A stretch of DNA of 17,805 nt, from NCBI GenBank assembly GCA_020852155.1, contig JADZBJ010000461.1:1-17805 (forward strand), in the 5' to 3' direction. The stretch comes from Saprospiraceae bacterium (GTDB taxonomy: Bacteria; Bacteroidota; Bacteroidia; Chitinophagales; Saprospiraceae). The notes under the pieces are model-generated. The model worked only from the letters and a program-made list of their open reading frames with translations, was not told where the DNA came from and searched no databases. This document shows positions 1 through 7,530 of the stretch, piece after piece. The translations under genes were made by a program, and so were the position numbers. The first letter of the stretch is position 1. Every line of letters starts with the position of its first letter.

Positions 1-31
1 CAAAGGTAGTAAAAATTTATTGATAAACAAT
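1..31 (-). promoter_or_regulatory. Outward-facing Bacteroidota-type promoter
   Basis: Read on the minus strand, positions 8-1 spell TACCTTTG, a full match to the Bacteroidota -7 consensus TAnnTTTG. Exactly 19 bases upstream, at 31-28, lies ATTG, which matches three of four bases of the -33 TTTG box. It points left, out of the window, so a gene divergent from the AAA+ protease gene probably begins just outside. The surrounding 60 bases are very AT-rich. The motif match is seen directly; activity is inferred. Confidence 0.55.
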
Positions 32-122
32 AAATAATTATTTTTTAGTAAAAAAAATTTACTCCTATTCGTTTTTCCAGTTACAAACCGTATGCAAATG
101 CCTGCACAACAACGGAACTCGC

Positions 123-2054
123 ATGGAAAACCTTTCGTTTCTTTGCCATTCGCATCATCAACATCCTGTCATGGAGTCATTACCCAAATTCAAAGTGGAT
201 AAAGAACGGTTACGCCAACGCAGAACCGAACTCGAAATATTACGCCTGAAACTCAAAGAAGATTTTGTCGGCATTGACGACATCATTGACAGCCTGCTGG
301 ATTATATCCAGATATGGTACCTGATGCCGGAAATCCTGACCCGCCCGATCATTGTATGCCTGTGGGGCATGACGGGCGTGGGCAAAACCGACCTGGTGCG
401 CAAACTGGTTCAATACCTCGATTTTCAGGAGCGCTTCGCCGAAGTCGAACTGGGCAACACCGACCAAACCACGTATTTCAGCAGCGTTGCCGCCATCCTG
501 AAAGCCAACGGCATCAGCGATAATAAGCCAAGCATCGTGCTGTTTGACGAAATTCAACGCTTCTTTACCATCGAACCCGACGGCTCGCCCGTGCAAAGCA
601 CCAAGTTCAACGACTTCTGGGAATTGCTCAGCGATGGCCGTCTGGCTAAACGCGAGAAAGACGATTTCGACTACTATATCACCGATTTTATGTTCAATCA
701 GCGGCAACGCAACCGCCGCCCCGCTGATATTCAGGAAACCGACCCCGACGATCCGCTGCACGATACCGTAGGACTTTGGGAGGCGCGCAACCTGAAAAAA
801 ATGCTCGACCTGTATGAAGATGTGGTGGACATTGCCGACATGAGCAAAAAGCACATGCTTGACCTGATCCTTGAGGCCAAAAGCCGAAAACGGGTATTCG
901 AGCCAGTGGATTACAGCCAGATGTTGGTCATCGTCAGCGGCAACCTCGACGAGGCTTTTCAAATGGCAACGCATACGTCTGACTCGGAAGTAGATGCCGA
1001 CATCTATCACGCATTTACCAAAAAAATTACGGCCGTTGACATTAAAAACGCCCTGACCCGCCGATTCAGGCCGGAACAAGTGGCGCGTTTCGGCAATATT
1101 CACCTTATTTATCCAAGCCTCAAACGCGTACACTTCGAAGGGCTGATTCGCAAGGAAGTTCAAAAAATTCTGTTGCGTACCCGGGAGAACTTTGGCGTGA
1201 GCGTGAGCGTCACAGACAATATTTACAGCCTGATTTATCGCAACGGGGTGTTTCCCGTGCAAGGTGTTCGACCTGTATTCAGCAGTGTAACGGATATTCT
1301 GGAAACGAACCTCAGCAAGTTTCTTTTCGAGGCGCTCAATGAAGATTGTCCGGCGTTTGAAATTGACTACAACCCGGAGTGGCAGGTCATTTCAACCAGC
1401 ATCCGAGACCGCAAACTGGAAATTGCCTACGTCGGCCGTATGGACAAAATCCGCCAGGGCAACATCACGGATGTCGTGGCGAATGTCAGCGTGCATGAAG
1501 CAGGTCACGCAGTGGCTTACGTGGCACTGTTCGGTCTGGCGCCATTGCAACTGAAATCAAAAGTGGCCAGCAGTTACGCTTCGGGTTTCACATTCCCGCA
1601 CGAGATCTACGAAACCAAAGATAATCTGGTCAAAAAAATCATTGTCTTTCTGGCCGGAGGTATCGCCGAGGAGGTTGTTTTTGGTGAGCAAAATGCGACG
1701 GTTGGCCGCGCCAACGACCGCGAAAATGTGGCCGTGATGGCCATGGATTATATTCGTCGCTATGGCTTTGACGCGCGTTACCAATCCAACTATACCCTGG
1801 AATACGGACACGCCATGGACAAATTCGCTACGGACAAAGACGTGGAATCCATGATTTCAGGGCTGGTGTCCGAAACGCGTCACCTGCTGGACAAGCATCG
1901 CGATTTTCTGCTGCGCCTGTCAGGACAATTATATATGCGAGGTAGCCTTGAAGCGGCTGAAGTGGCTGCTATCGCCGCTGAATTCGGCCATACCGCCGAA
2001 CTGCGGCCCGAAGGTTACCTGCACCTGTTCGGCTACCGCGATCAATTGGGGTGA
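123..2054 (+). CDS. AAA+ ATPase fused to an M41 (FtsH-type) zinc metallopeptidase
   Basis: Predicted ATP-dependent cytoplasmic protease of 643 residues. The N-terminal half is an AAA+ module: Walker A GMTGVGKT at 82-89, Walker B VLFDE ending at Glu143, a sensor-1-like SGN near 272-274, a TRRFRPE arginine-finger segment at 312-318, and a GVRP sensor-2 motif at 381-384. These look like the second ATPase domain of ClpB/ClpA, not the SRH-type AAA domain of FtsH. Walker B and sensor 1 are about 130 residues apart, so a charged helical insertion is likely. Residues about 440-640 form an M41 peptidase: HEAGH at 458-462, AGGIAEE at 511-517, and Asp532 in the ND pair as the likely third zinc ligand. 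No signal peptide or membrane segment is visible, whereas FtsH is membrane-anchored. An ATG at residue 17 (position 171) is an alternative start. Domain identity is confident; the substrate is unknown. Confidence 0.9.
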   Translation: MENLSFLCHSHHQHPVMESLPKFKVDKERLRQRRTELEILRLKLKEDFVGIDDIIDSLLDYIQIWYLMPEILTRPIIVCLWGMTGVGKTDLVRKLVQYLDFQERFAEVELGNTDQTTYFSSVAAILKANGISDNKPSIVLFDEIQRFFTIEPDGSPVQSTKFNDFWELLSDGRLAKREKDDFDYYITDFMFNQRQRNRRPADIQETDPDDPLHDTVGLWEARNLKKMLDLYEDVVDIADMSKKHMLDLILEAKSRKRVFEPVDYSQMLVIVSGNLDEAFQMATHTSDSEVDADIYHAFTKKITAVDIKNALTRRFRPEQVARFGNIHLIYPSLKRVHFEGLIRKEVQKILLRTRENFGVSVSVTDNIYSLIYRNGVFPVQGVRPVFSSVTDILETNLSKFLFEALNEDCPAFEIDYNPEWQVISTSIRDRKLEIAYVGRMDKIRQGNITDVVANVSVHEAGHAVAYVALFGLAPLQLKSKVASSYASGFTFPHEIYETKDNLVKKIIVFLAGGIAEEVVFGEQNATVGRANDRENVAVMAMDYIRRYGFDARYQSNYTLEYGHAMDKFATDKDVESMISGLVSETRHLLDKHRDFLLRLSGQLYMRGSLEAAEVAAIAAEFGHTAELRPEGYLHLFGYRDQLG

Positions 2055-2397
2055 GAAGTTGAAAAGTTGTTGAAGTTGTTGAAGGTTGAAATAGTTGAAG
2101 TTGTTGAAAGTTGTTGAAGTTGTTGAAGTTGTTGAAATAGTTGAAGTGGTTGAAAGTTGAATGGAGGAGAGTTTTTCCCCTTCCAAAAAAGTTGTCATCC
2201 TGAACGAAGTGAAGGATCTGGCTAAACAGATGTGCTTCATTTCACTTCGTGGGAAGCAGATCCTTCGCTGACGCTCAGGATGACAACTTTTCTTGAAGGG
2301 AAGGATTGAACCACTTCAACCTTCAACCATTTTCAACTACTTCAACTATTTCAACAACTTCAACCTTCAACAACTTTTCAACTTTTAACCTTTCACC
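2055..2397. repeat. Nested long palindrome with GTTGAA / TTCAAC runs
   Basis: Right after the AAA+ gene stop, positions 2055-2160 are an almost uninterrupted run of GTTGAAGTTG-like words. Positions 2305-2397 carry the reverse complement, TTCAAC words. The arms share an exact 26-base inverted match (2122-2147 with 2339-2364). A second, more GC-rich inverted repeat sits between them. The right run extends into the S8 protease gene and supplies its last codons and stop. Lying between convergent genes, the structure could work as a bidirectional terminator, but no classical U-tract hairpin is needed to explain it. Confidence 0.85.
2187..2291. repeat. MITE/REP-like inverted repeat
   Basis: Two arms, 2187-2220 and 2257-2291, are inverted copies ending in CAGATCCTTC at the loop side and carrying TCAGGATGACAACTTTT outward. 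They differ only in a 7-8 base segment. Similarity continues weakly into the flanks (CCCTTC on both sides). The 36-base loop repeats part of the arm (TTCACTTCG). From memory, the CAGATCCTTC...TCAGGATGAC motif is a dispersed element in many bacterial genomes; that is recollection, not a search result. No open reading frame or transposase is present. Confidence 0.75.
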
Positions 2398-4136
2398 AGT
2401 TTCCCTGATTTCATGGCTTTATCGTCTGTCATTTGCCAGAAATAAACGCCTTCAGGAAGGTTGGACAATGGAACGCGCAAAAAAAGCGAACCGGACTCCT
2501 GACCTGTGGCCTCATACACTGATACGCCATTGGCATTCAGCAGACACAAATGCCCTTGACCATTGATCTGGCGGCACTGGAAATACACTTCTGATGTTGC
2601 AGGGTTAGGAAAAACCTCCATCGGTGCGCTGATATTTAATGTCGGGGCGCTCACCGACATAGCCCGTTGAACAGCAGCCAAAGCATCCACCCGACCATGA
2701 CCGTAAGTCGAATTGGGTGTTTCCGTGGGGTTGACACACGCGGCTGAATCCAGCAATGGCACGGCAGTTTCCTTGATGATTTGTTCAAGTGTTTCAACCT
2801 CGCCGGCCAGTTCCGGACGAGATGAAATAACTAGCGCAACCAGACCGGCGACGTGCGGGCCGGCCATGCTGGTACCTGACAAAAATGTGTAATCATTGCC
2901 TGGAATACTGGAACGCACACCTGCGCCCGGAGCAACAACTTCCGGTTTCAGGCGATAACTGGAGTCAATGGTCACCGGGCCGCGACTGCTGAATCCGGCA
3001 ATACCATCATCATCGCGTGTTGCGCCGATGGAAAAACTTTCAGGAAAATATGCTGGCGGATGATCTGAAGTAGAACAATTCGGGCCAAAATTACCGTTGG
3101 AAACCACCACAAAAACGCCTGCGGCTTTCAGGGCAATCACAGCGTCGCGCATCATTTCGTTGACGGCCATACTGTTGCAGCCTTCTTCTTCTGAACAATA
3201 CCAGGAGTTGTTGATGACATCAGGCGCGCGTTCAGGATCGGGAGAACCTCCATTCAGATCAGTTGGCGCAAGAAACCACTGGAAACACTCAATATAACTC
3301 GACGGGCGGCCCCATCCGCGCTCCATATTGCGACAACCCACCCATGATGCGCCCGGCGCAACGCCGATCTGGTTGCCCTGGCCATCGTCGCCAGCCATTG
3401 TACCCATCGTGTGCGTACCGTGAATGCCATCGTCGCAGGGATGATCTACATTAAAACCACAAGGATTGTTGGGGTCTGAATTCAGCGGACTTTGGTCATG
3501 GATGGCGTCGTGCCAGTTGTAGTTGTGATCCACTACGCCTGTGATGCCCAATCGCCCGCGATATTGCTGCGTTACGGCCGGATGCTCCCAGTCGTAGCCA
3601 GTATCAGCGCCGCCAATGGTTACGCCCTGGCCGAGAAAGCCCATGTTCCAAACGGACGGTGCGTTGATTTTGTCAATACCCCATTCGGTGCCGCTTCTGG
3701 AAGTCGCACTTTGTACATCGGCAACCGGCGTCGGGAATTTTACCCAGGGGTCGGAAGCCAGTGCCTTCACTTCAGGCAGCGTTGCCAGGGCATAAGCCGT
3801 AGCATAATCAGCGCCTTGTACCGCCAATGCATTGACCAGAAAAAGGCTGTTAACGCCTGCATCCGTCTGACGAATCAGGTTGACAGCGCGGCCCTGCGAA
3901 CGTCGGGCCACTTCCTGCAATGTTTCAAAAACGAACTTACCCCTGGCGGATTTTCCCTTCAATGAACGGGCTTCAGCGAGTTGGGCTTTTTCATGAAACA
4001 GGACGATAAAATCCTGTCGTGCGTCTTTTTCAAAAGCGGTGCGTAATTCAGGGGCAATCTTGGAATCTGGTGTTTGACCGTCAGCATGAAAAACGGCGAT
4101 CAGAAGGAAGACAAGCAGTGAAAAACTTTTTTGCAT
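2385..4136 (-). CDS. Secreted subtilisin-like S8 serine protease with T9SS C-terminal sorting domain
   Basis: Predicted 583-residue exported endopeptidase. Starting at 4136, residues 1-20 form a signal peptide (MQKSFSLLVFLLIAVFHADG) with Gln21 following. The catalytic triad is visible: Asp178 in ADTGYD, His239 in IHGTH, Ser423 in GTSMAGPH, with Asn349 as the likely oxyanion residue. Residues about 505-583 form a type A sorting domain (VFPNPATSEVYF, LPEGVYFWQM, then SGKLVKG), which directs passage through the type IX secretion system and usually cell-surface attachment or release. The frame stays open upstream to an ATG at 4295, but that extension lacks a signal sequence and crosses a repeat and a -7 promoter box, so 4136 is preferred. 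The final codons and stop lie inside the TTCAAC repeat run. The gene appears monocistronic and convergent with the AAA+ gene. Confidence 0.93.
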   Translation of the reverse strand: MQKSFSLLVFLLIAVFHADGQTPDSKIAPELRTAFEKDARQDFIVLFHEKAQLAEARSLKGKSARGKFVFETLQEVARRSQGRAVNLIRQTDAGVNSLFLVNALAVQGADYATAYALATLPEVKALASDPWVKFPTPVADVQSATSRSGTEWGIDKINAPSVWNMGFLGQGVTIGGADTGYDWEHPAVTQQYRGRLGITGVVDHNYNWHDAIHDQSPLNSDPNNPCGFNVDHPCDDGIHGTHTMGTMAGDDGQGNQIGVAPGASWVGCRNMERGWGRPSSYIECFQWFLAPTDLNGGSPDPERAPDVINNSWYCSEEEGCNSMAVNEMMRDAVIALKAAGVFVVVSNGNFGPNCSTSDHPPAYFPESFSIGATRDDDGIAGFSSRGPVTIDSSYRLKPEVVAPGAGVRSSIPGNDYTFLSGTSMAGPHVAGLVALVISSRPELAGEVETLEQIIKETAVPLLDSAACVNPTETPNSTYGHGRVDALAAVQRAMSVSAPTLNISAPMEVFPNPATSEVYFQCRQINGQGHLCLLNANGVSVYEATGQESGSLFLRVPLSNLPEGVYFWQMTDDKAMKSGKLVKG

Positions 4137-4172
4137 AAAAATGTATGCTTTCGATGGGTGAAAAATGAGCGG

Positions 4173-4180
4173 CAAAGCTA
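4173..4180 (-). promoter_or_regulatory. -7 box for the S8 protease gene
   Basis: Positions 4180-4173 read TAGCTTTG on the minus strand, matching TAnnTTTG. No good -33 TTTG lies at the usual distance; the nearest candidates are poor. The box is 37 bases upstream of the ATG at 4136, a normal leader length, and lies inside the longer open frame. This supports starting the gene at 4136. Confidence 0.45.
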
Positions 4181-4248
4181 CTACACTAACCTCGCAAGCA
4201 TTACACGTATTTTGGAAGCTAATGGCAGATTGTTTATTTGTGGTTGGT

Positions 4249-4388
4249 AGCGTTTTTTTAAACACAGCGTGCGCGGAGTGGAACACAGAGGACACAGAGT
4301 ACTAAAACTCAAGATGTTGAACTCTGTGTCCTCTGTGTTCCACTTCGTGTCCTCTGTGTTTAAAACCACGCTGTGTTAAAAAAACGCT
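4249..4388. repeat. 140-bp palindromic repeat (ACACAGAGGACACAGAG type)
   Basis: Outer arms 4249-4271 and 4367-4388 are inverted copies of an AGCGTTTTTTTAACACAGCG-like sequence with one indel. Inner arms 4277-4300 and 4321-4344 match exactly over 24 bases. The loop is 4301-4320. The right half contains an extra degenerate copy of CGTGTCCTCTGTGTTTAAA (about 4345-4366), so the element is asymmetric. From memory, GAACACAGAGGACACAGAG is a dispersed non-coding repeat in many genomes. It separates the small-gene terminator from the S8 protease promoter. A frame across it is a repeat artefact. Confidence 0.8.
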
Positions 4389-4397
4389 TAACGGCAC

Positions 4398-4432
4398 AAA
4401 AAAAGCCTGTCCGAATTGCTTCGGACAGGCTT
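4398..4432 (-). terminator. Rho-independent terminator of the small lysine-rich gene
   Basis: A perfect 12-bp stem (AAGCCTGTCCGA at 4403-4414 with its complement at 4421-4432) closes a 6-base loop. On the minus strand it is followed by seven T residues (4404-4398, partly in the stem). It begins about 20 bases after the stop codon of the small gene at 4452, so it ends that transcript. Confidence 0.88.
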
Positions 4433-4451
4433 GCAGAGGAATGTTTGTTGT

Positions 4452-4610
4452 TTAATCGTCGTACTCGTCCTCATGAGAGGCCTTCAAACGATATTTTACT
4501 TTGTCGGCGGGTTTGAGTTTTTTCTTTTTGTGATCTTGAGTGTTGTGCGATGAAAAATCGCGATCGTCATTTTTGCGAAGGTCTTTCTTGTTCTTTTCCC
4601 AATGTCTCAT
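4452..4610 (-). CDS. Small lysine-rich hydrophilic protein, unknown function
   Basis: A 52-residue protein starting MRHWEKNKKDLRKNDD and ending in the acidic tail ASHEDEYDD, with a lysine cluster (KKKKLKPADK) in the middle. It is strongly charged, has no signal peptide or membrane segment, and matches no family I recognise. The frame extends upstream only by using a TTG at 4655 (67 residues), so the ATG at 4610 is chosen. The case for a real gene is the context: a near-ideal promoter at 4753-4783, a leader of about 135 bases, and a strong terminator 20 bases after the stop, making a self-contained unit of about 350 bases. The composition would suit a nucleic-acid-binding protein, but that is only a guess. 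A non-coding RNA occupying the same unit cannot be excluded. Confidence 0.65.
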   Translation of the reverse strand: MRHWEKNKKDLRKNDDRDFSSHNTQDHKKKKLKPADKVKYRLKASHEDEYDD

Positions 4611-4752
4611 GGCAAAAGTTGCAGTTTTAGGCTCATCAACCCGATATTCAAACAAACAGGTCAGTTATAGAGCCTGGGTGAAAAAAATAAAGTGAGTGAT
4701 AAAACAGGACATTCAAGTGGCATTTCACCGGAGATGGCCTGCTTTGATATTA

Positions 4753-4783
4753 CAAAAATAGTGGCCTTTCTCTTTTTTCCAAA
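4753..4783 (-). promoter_or_regulatory. Consensus Bacteroidota promoter of the small gene
   Basis: On the minus strand the sequence reads TTTG (4783-4780), 19 bases, then TATTTTTG (4760-4753). This is a complete match to the Bacteroidota housekeeping promoter TTTG-N19-TAnnTTTG. The transcript should start near 4746, giving a leader of about 135 bases before the ATG at 4610. It is the best promoter match found in the window. Confidence 0.8.
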
Positions 4784-4944
4784 TTGATAATGTGTTAATT
4801 TTTTTTCCGGCCTGTTTTGTTATTCAATAACCAGTCTTTTCGGAACATTTGCAACGCGCTTGAAAACCGCTGAAAATGCGTCAAAAACACCCATTAATCG
4901 CCTTTATGCACCACAACATCTTTACCTCCTGTCCTGATTTTCGC

Positions 4945-7521
4945 ATGTCAAAATTTTTTATCCGACCATTAATTTATCTCTTTGCCGCAACATTTTTTCT
5001 GTCGTCAGGCCTCCGCGCGCAGGCAATAGCGCCTTCCCTGGGCTACTATTTACCTTCGGCAAATTTCGACCCGAACATCCCAACGCCCGCTTCGTCGCTG
5101 GGCTTTGAAGTCGGTGAATGGCACGCCAGCCACGACCAGTTGGTAGCCTATATGCGCCTGCTCGATCAGGCCAGCGACCGCATTTCAATGCGTGTGTACG
5201 GGCGCTCGCACGAAGGGCGACCAATGGTTTGCCTGACCATCACGCACCCCGACAATCACGCTCGCCTGGATGCCATCAGAGCCGAAAGAAGCCGCTTGTC
5301 TGACCCGGCGAGCAGCGGCGATTTGAACATCAGCCAACTCCCGGCGGTCAATTACATGGGTTACAGCATTCATGGCAACGAACCGAGTGGAAGCAATGCG
5401 TCTATGCTGGTGGCTTATTATCTGGCCGCAGCGCGCACCGAAGAAGTGGACCAACTGCTGCGCAATACCATTATCCTTTTCGACCCCAGTTTCAACCCGG
5501 ACGGGATGCAGCGTTTTTCCAGCTGGGCCAATAGCCGCCGCAGCATGAACTTGGTCAGCGACCCTTCGACGGACGAATACAATGAACCCTGGCCGAAAGG
5601 GCGCTATAATCACTATTTTTTCGACCTCAACCGCGACTGGCTGGTGGTGCAACAACCGGAATCCGAAGGCCGGGTGGCGATTTTTCAGGAATGGCATCCC
5701 AACGTGCTGACCGATCACCATGAAATGGGGAGCAACAACACGTTTTTCTTTCAACCCGGCGTCAGCACACGGGTTAACCCGATTACACCCGCCAAAAACC
5801 AGGAACTCACCGCTAAAATCGCTACCTATCACGCCGCTTCGCTGTCTGAAAAACGCATTCAGTTCTTTACAGGCGAAAACTTTGACGACTTCTACTACGG
5901 CAAAGGTTCGACATACCCCGATGCGCAGGGCTGTATCGGTATTTTGTTCGAACAAGCCAGCAGCCGTGGCAGCGTTCAGGAGACAGAACACGGTTTGCTG
6001 ACATTCCCGTACACCATTCGCAATCAGGTGATTACCTCGCTCTCAACGCTGAAAGCCGTGCGCGAAATGCGCGTTGAACTCAATGAATACCTCCGCGATT
6101 TTTATACATCCTCTTTGGCTGACGGGCGTCGCTCCGACATCAAAGGGTATGTTTTTAGCCAGTCCGGCGGTGACTTGCCCGCGCGTTCTTTTTTTCAAAT
6201 GCTGCAAAAGCACCGCATTCAGGTCAAAAATCTTTCAAAAGATGTAAAAATCGGCGATAAAAACTTCCAGCGCAACGCCGCTTGTTTTGTGCCCTGCGAG
6301 CAGCCGCAATACCGCCTGATTCGAGGCATTTTTGAACGCCAGTTGCAATTTCAGGACAGCATTTTTTACGACATATCTGCCTGGACGCTGCCCGATGCTT
6401 TCGGCCTCGACTGGGCGCCCGTCACGGCGCGGGAGTGGGATAATTCAGCCGTCGGCGACCTGGTTTCGGGGCCGTTACAGAGCCGTTCTTCTGCGGCAAT
6501 TACCCAACCGGCGTATGCCTATGTATTGGGCGCTGAAAACTACGAATTGCCCAAAGCGCTGCACCAGTTACTCAAGAAAAATATTCGGGTAAAAGTCGCC
6601 ATGCAGCCCTTCGAAGCCGACGGGAAAACACACCCGGAAGGCAGCATCGTCGTCATGGCCGAAGGTCAACCCTTGAGCGAGCAGGCCTTACTCGAACTCA
6701 TGAACAGCTATACTTCCAATTTTGAAGTAACGCCTGTAAACAATGGCTTGACATCAAAAGGGCCAGACCTCGGCAGTGAAAATTTCAGAACCTTGCGCCA
6801 GCCCAAAGTCTTGCTGCTCACCGGCGAGGGCGTCAACCCCAGCGACGCCGGCGAGGTGTGGCATTTGTTGGACACGCGCTATGGCATGAGCGTTTCCAGC
6901 GTGGATATCGCCCGTTTAGGGTCGTTAAAATTGTCGAAATACAATGTCATGGTTATGGCAGATGGTCAATTCAATGGACTTTCAGTAGAAAAAGTACGTG
7001 AATTCGCCCAGGGCGGCGGAACTATCATTGCGATGGGCAGCGCCCTGAACTGGCTGAAAAACAACAACCTTGTAGCCCTTGAATTCAAAAGTACTGCGCC
7101 CGCGCCAACAGGCCGTCGCCCCTACGGCGCATTGGATGACGACAAGGGTGGCTTGCGCATGCCGGGCTGTATTTTTGAAGCAGAATTTGACCTGACGCAC
7201 CCTTTGTGTTTTGGTTATTCCAGAAAAAAAATGCCCATATTTCTGAGTGAAGGTATCTTCGTCGAGCCTACAAAAAACGCCTACGCAACGCCTGTGTTAC
7301 TGACGAAAAATCCGTTGCTGGCGGGTTATGCGAATAGCGCCCAAAAGGCCATCATGGGCGGCAGTGCCGGAGCCGTGGTTTGCGGACTTGGCGCTGGCAA
7401 GGTTATCGGCTTTCCGGGCAGCCCGAATTTTCGCGCTTTCTGGTACGGCACCAACAGGCTGTTTGCTAATGCCCTATTTTTTGGAAATTTAATCAGTAGT
7501 GACGCCGTTGAGCGTAAATAA
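4945..7521 (+). CDS. Exported M14-family zinc carboxypeptidase with C-terminal glutamine-amidotransferase-like domain
   Basis: Predicted periplasmic or secreted metallopeptidase of 858 residues. Starting at the ATG at 4945, residues 1-26 form a signal peptide (MSKFFIRPLIYLFAATFFLS...RAQA); an in-frame ATG at 4876 adds a non-hydrophobic extension and is less likely. The M14 zinc motif is HGNEPSG with His143 and Glu146; the third ligand is His258 or His259 in LTDHHEMGSN. Glu336 in ILFEQASSRG is a candidate catalytic glutamate. From about residue 620 (LLLTGEGVNPSDAGEVW, then YNVMVMADG and FAQGGGTIIAMGS) the fold resembles the class I glutamine amidotransferase/DJ-1 superfamily, an arrangement known in large Bacteroidota M14 proteins. 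I see no nucleophilic elbow cysteine there, so that domain may be non-catalytic. The Lnb-like gene follows 9 bases after the stop, suggesting co-transcription. Confidence 0.88.
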   Translation: MSKFFIRPLIYLFAATFFLSSGLRAQAIAPSLGYYLPSANFDPNIPTPASSLGFEVGEWHASHDQLVAYMRLLDQASDRISMRVYGRSHEGRPMVCLTITHPDNHARLDAIRAERSRLSDPASSGDLNISQLPAVNYMGYSIHGNEPSGSNASMLVAYYLAAARTEEVDQLLRNTIILFDPSFNPDGMQRFSSWANSRRSMNLVSDPSTDEYNEPWPKGRYNHYFFDLNRDWLVVQQPESEGRVAIFQEWHPNVLTDHHEMGSNNTFFFQPGVSTRVNPITPAKNQELTAKIATYHAASLSEKRIQFFTGENFDDFYYGKGSTYPDAQGCIGILFEQASSRGSVQETEHGLLTFPYTIRNQVITSLSTLKAVREMRVELNEYLRDFYTSSLADGRRSDIKGYVFSQSGGDLPARSFFQMLQKHRIQVKNLSKDVKIGDKNFQRNAACFVPCEQPQYRLIRGIFERQLQFQDSIFYDISAWTLPDAFGLDWAPVTAREWDNSAVGDLVSGPLQSRSSAAITQPAYAYVLGAENYELPKALHQLLKKNIRVKVAMQPFEADGKTHPEGSIVVMAEGQPLSEQALLELMNSYTSNFEVTPVNNGLTSKGPDLGSENFRTLRQPKVLLLTGEGVNPSDAGEVWHLLDTRYGMSVSSVDIARLGSLKLSKYNVMVMADGQFNGLSVEKVREFAQGGGTIIAMGSALNWLKNNNLVALEFKSTAPAPTGRRPYGALDDDKGGLRMPGCIFEAEFDLTHPLCFGYSRKKMPIFLSEGIFVEPTKNAYATPVLLTKNPLLAGYANSAQKAIMGGSAGAVVCGLGAGKVIGFPGSPNFRAFWYGTNRLFANALFFGNLISSDAVERK

Positions 7522-7530
7522 GCATTGTTC

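Noticed and set aside
240..1262. 340-codon open frame on the minus strand inside the AAA+/M41 gene
   Set aside because: Antisense shadow of a gene with clear motifs; no recognisable domain and no promoter.
2306..2566. 86-codon plus-strand frame
   Set aside because: Starts in the TTCAAC repeat run and overlaps the S8 protease sorting domain antisense.
4137..4295. 53-residue N-terminal extension of the S8 protease
   Set aside because: Lacks a signal peptide, crosses the repeat and the -7 box at 4173-4180; the internal ATG at 4136 starts a good signal peptide.
4181..4369. 62-codon minus-strand frame beginning MVLNTEDTKWNTEDTE
   Set aside because: It is the translation of the palindromic repeat at 4249-4388, with no independent support.
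4844..4851. -7 box for the M14 peptidase gene (AACATTTG)
   Set aside because: First base mismatched and no TTTG at the right spacing; the nearest one is 24 bases away.
5185..5991. 268-codon minus-strand frame within the M14 peptidase gene
   Set aside because: Antisense shadow; the plus strand has the zinc motif and signal peptide.
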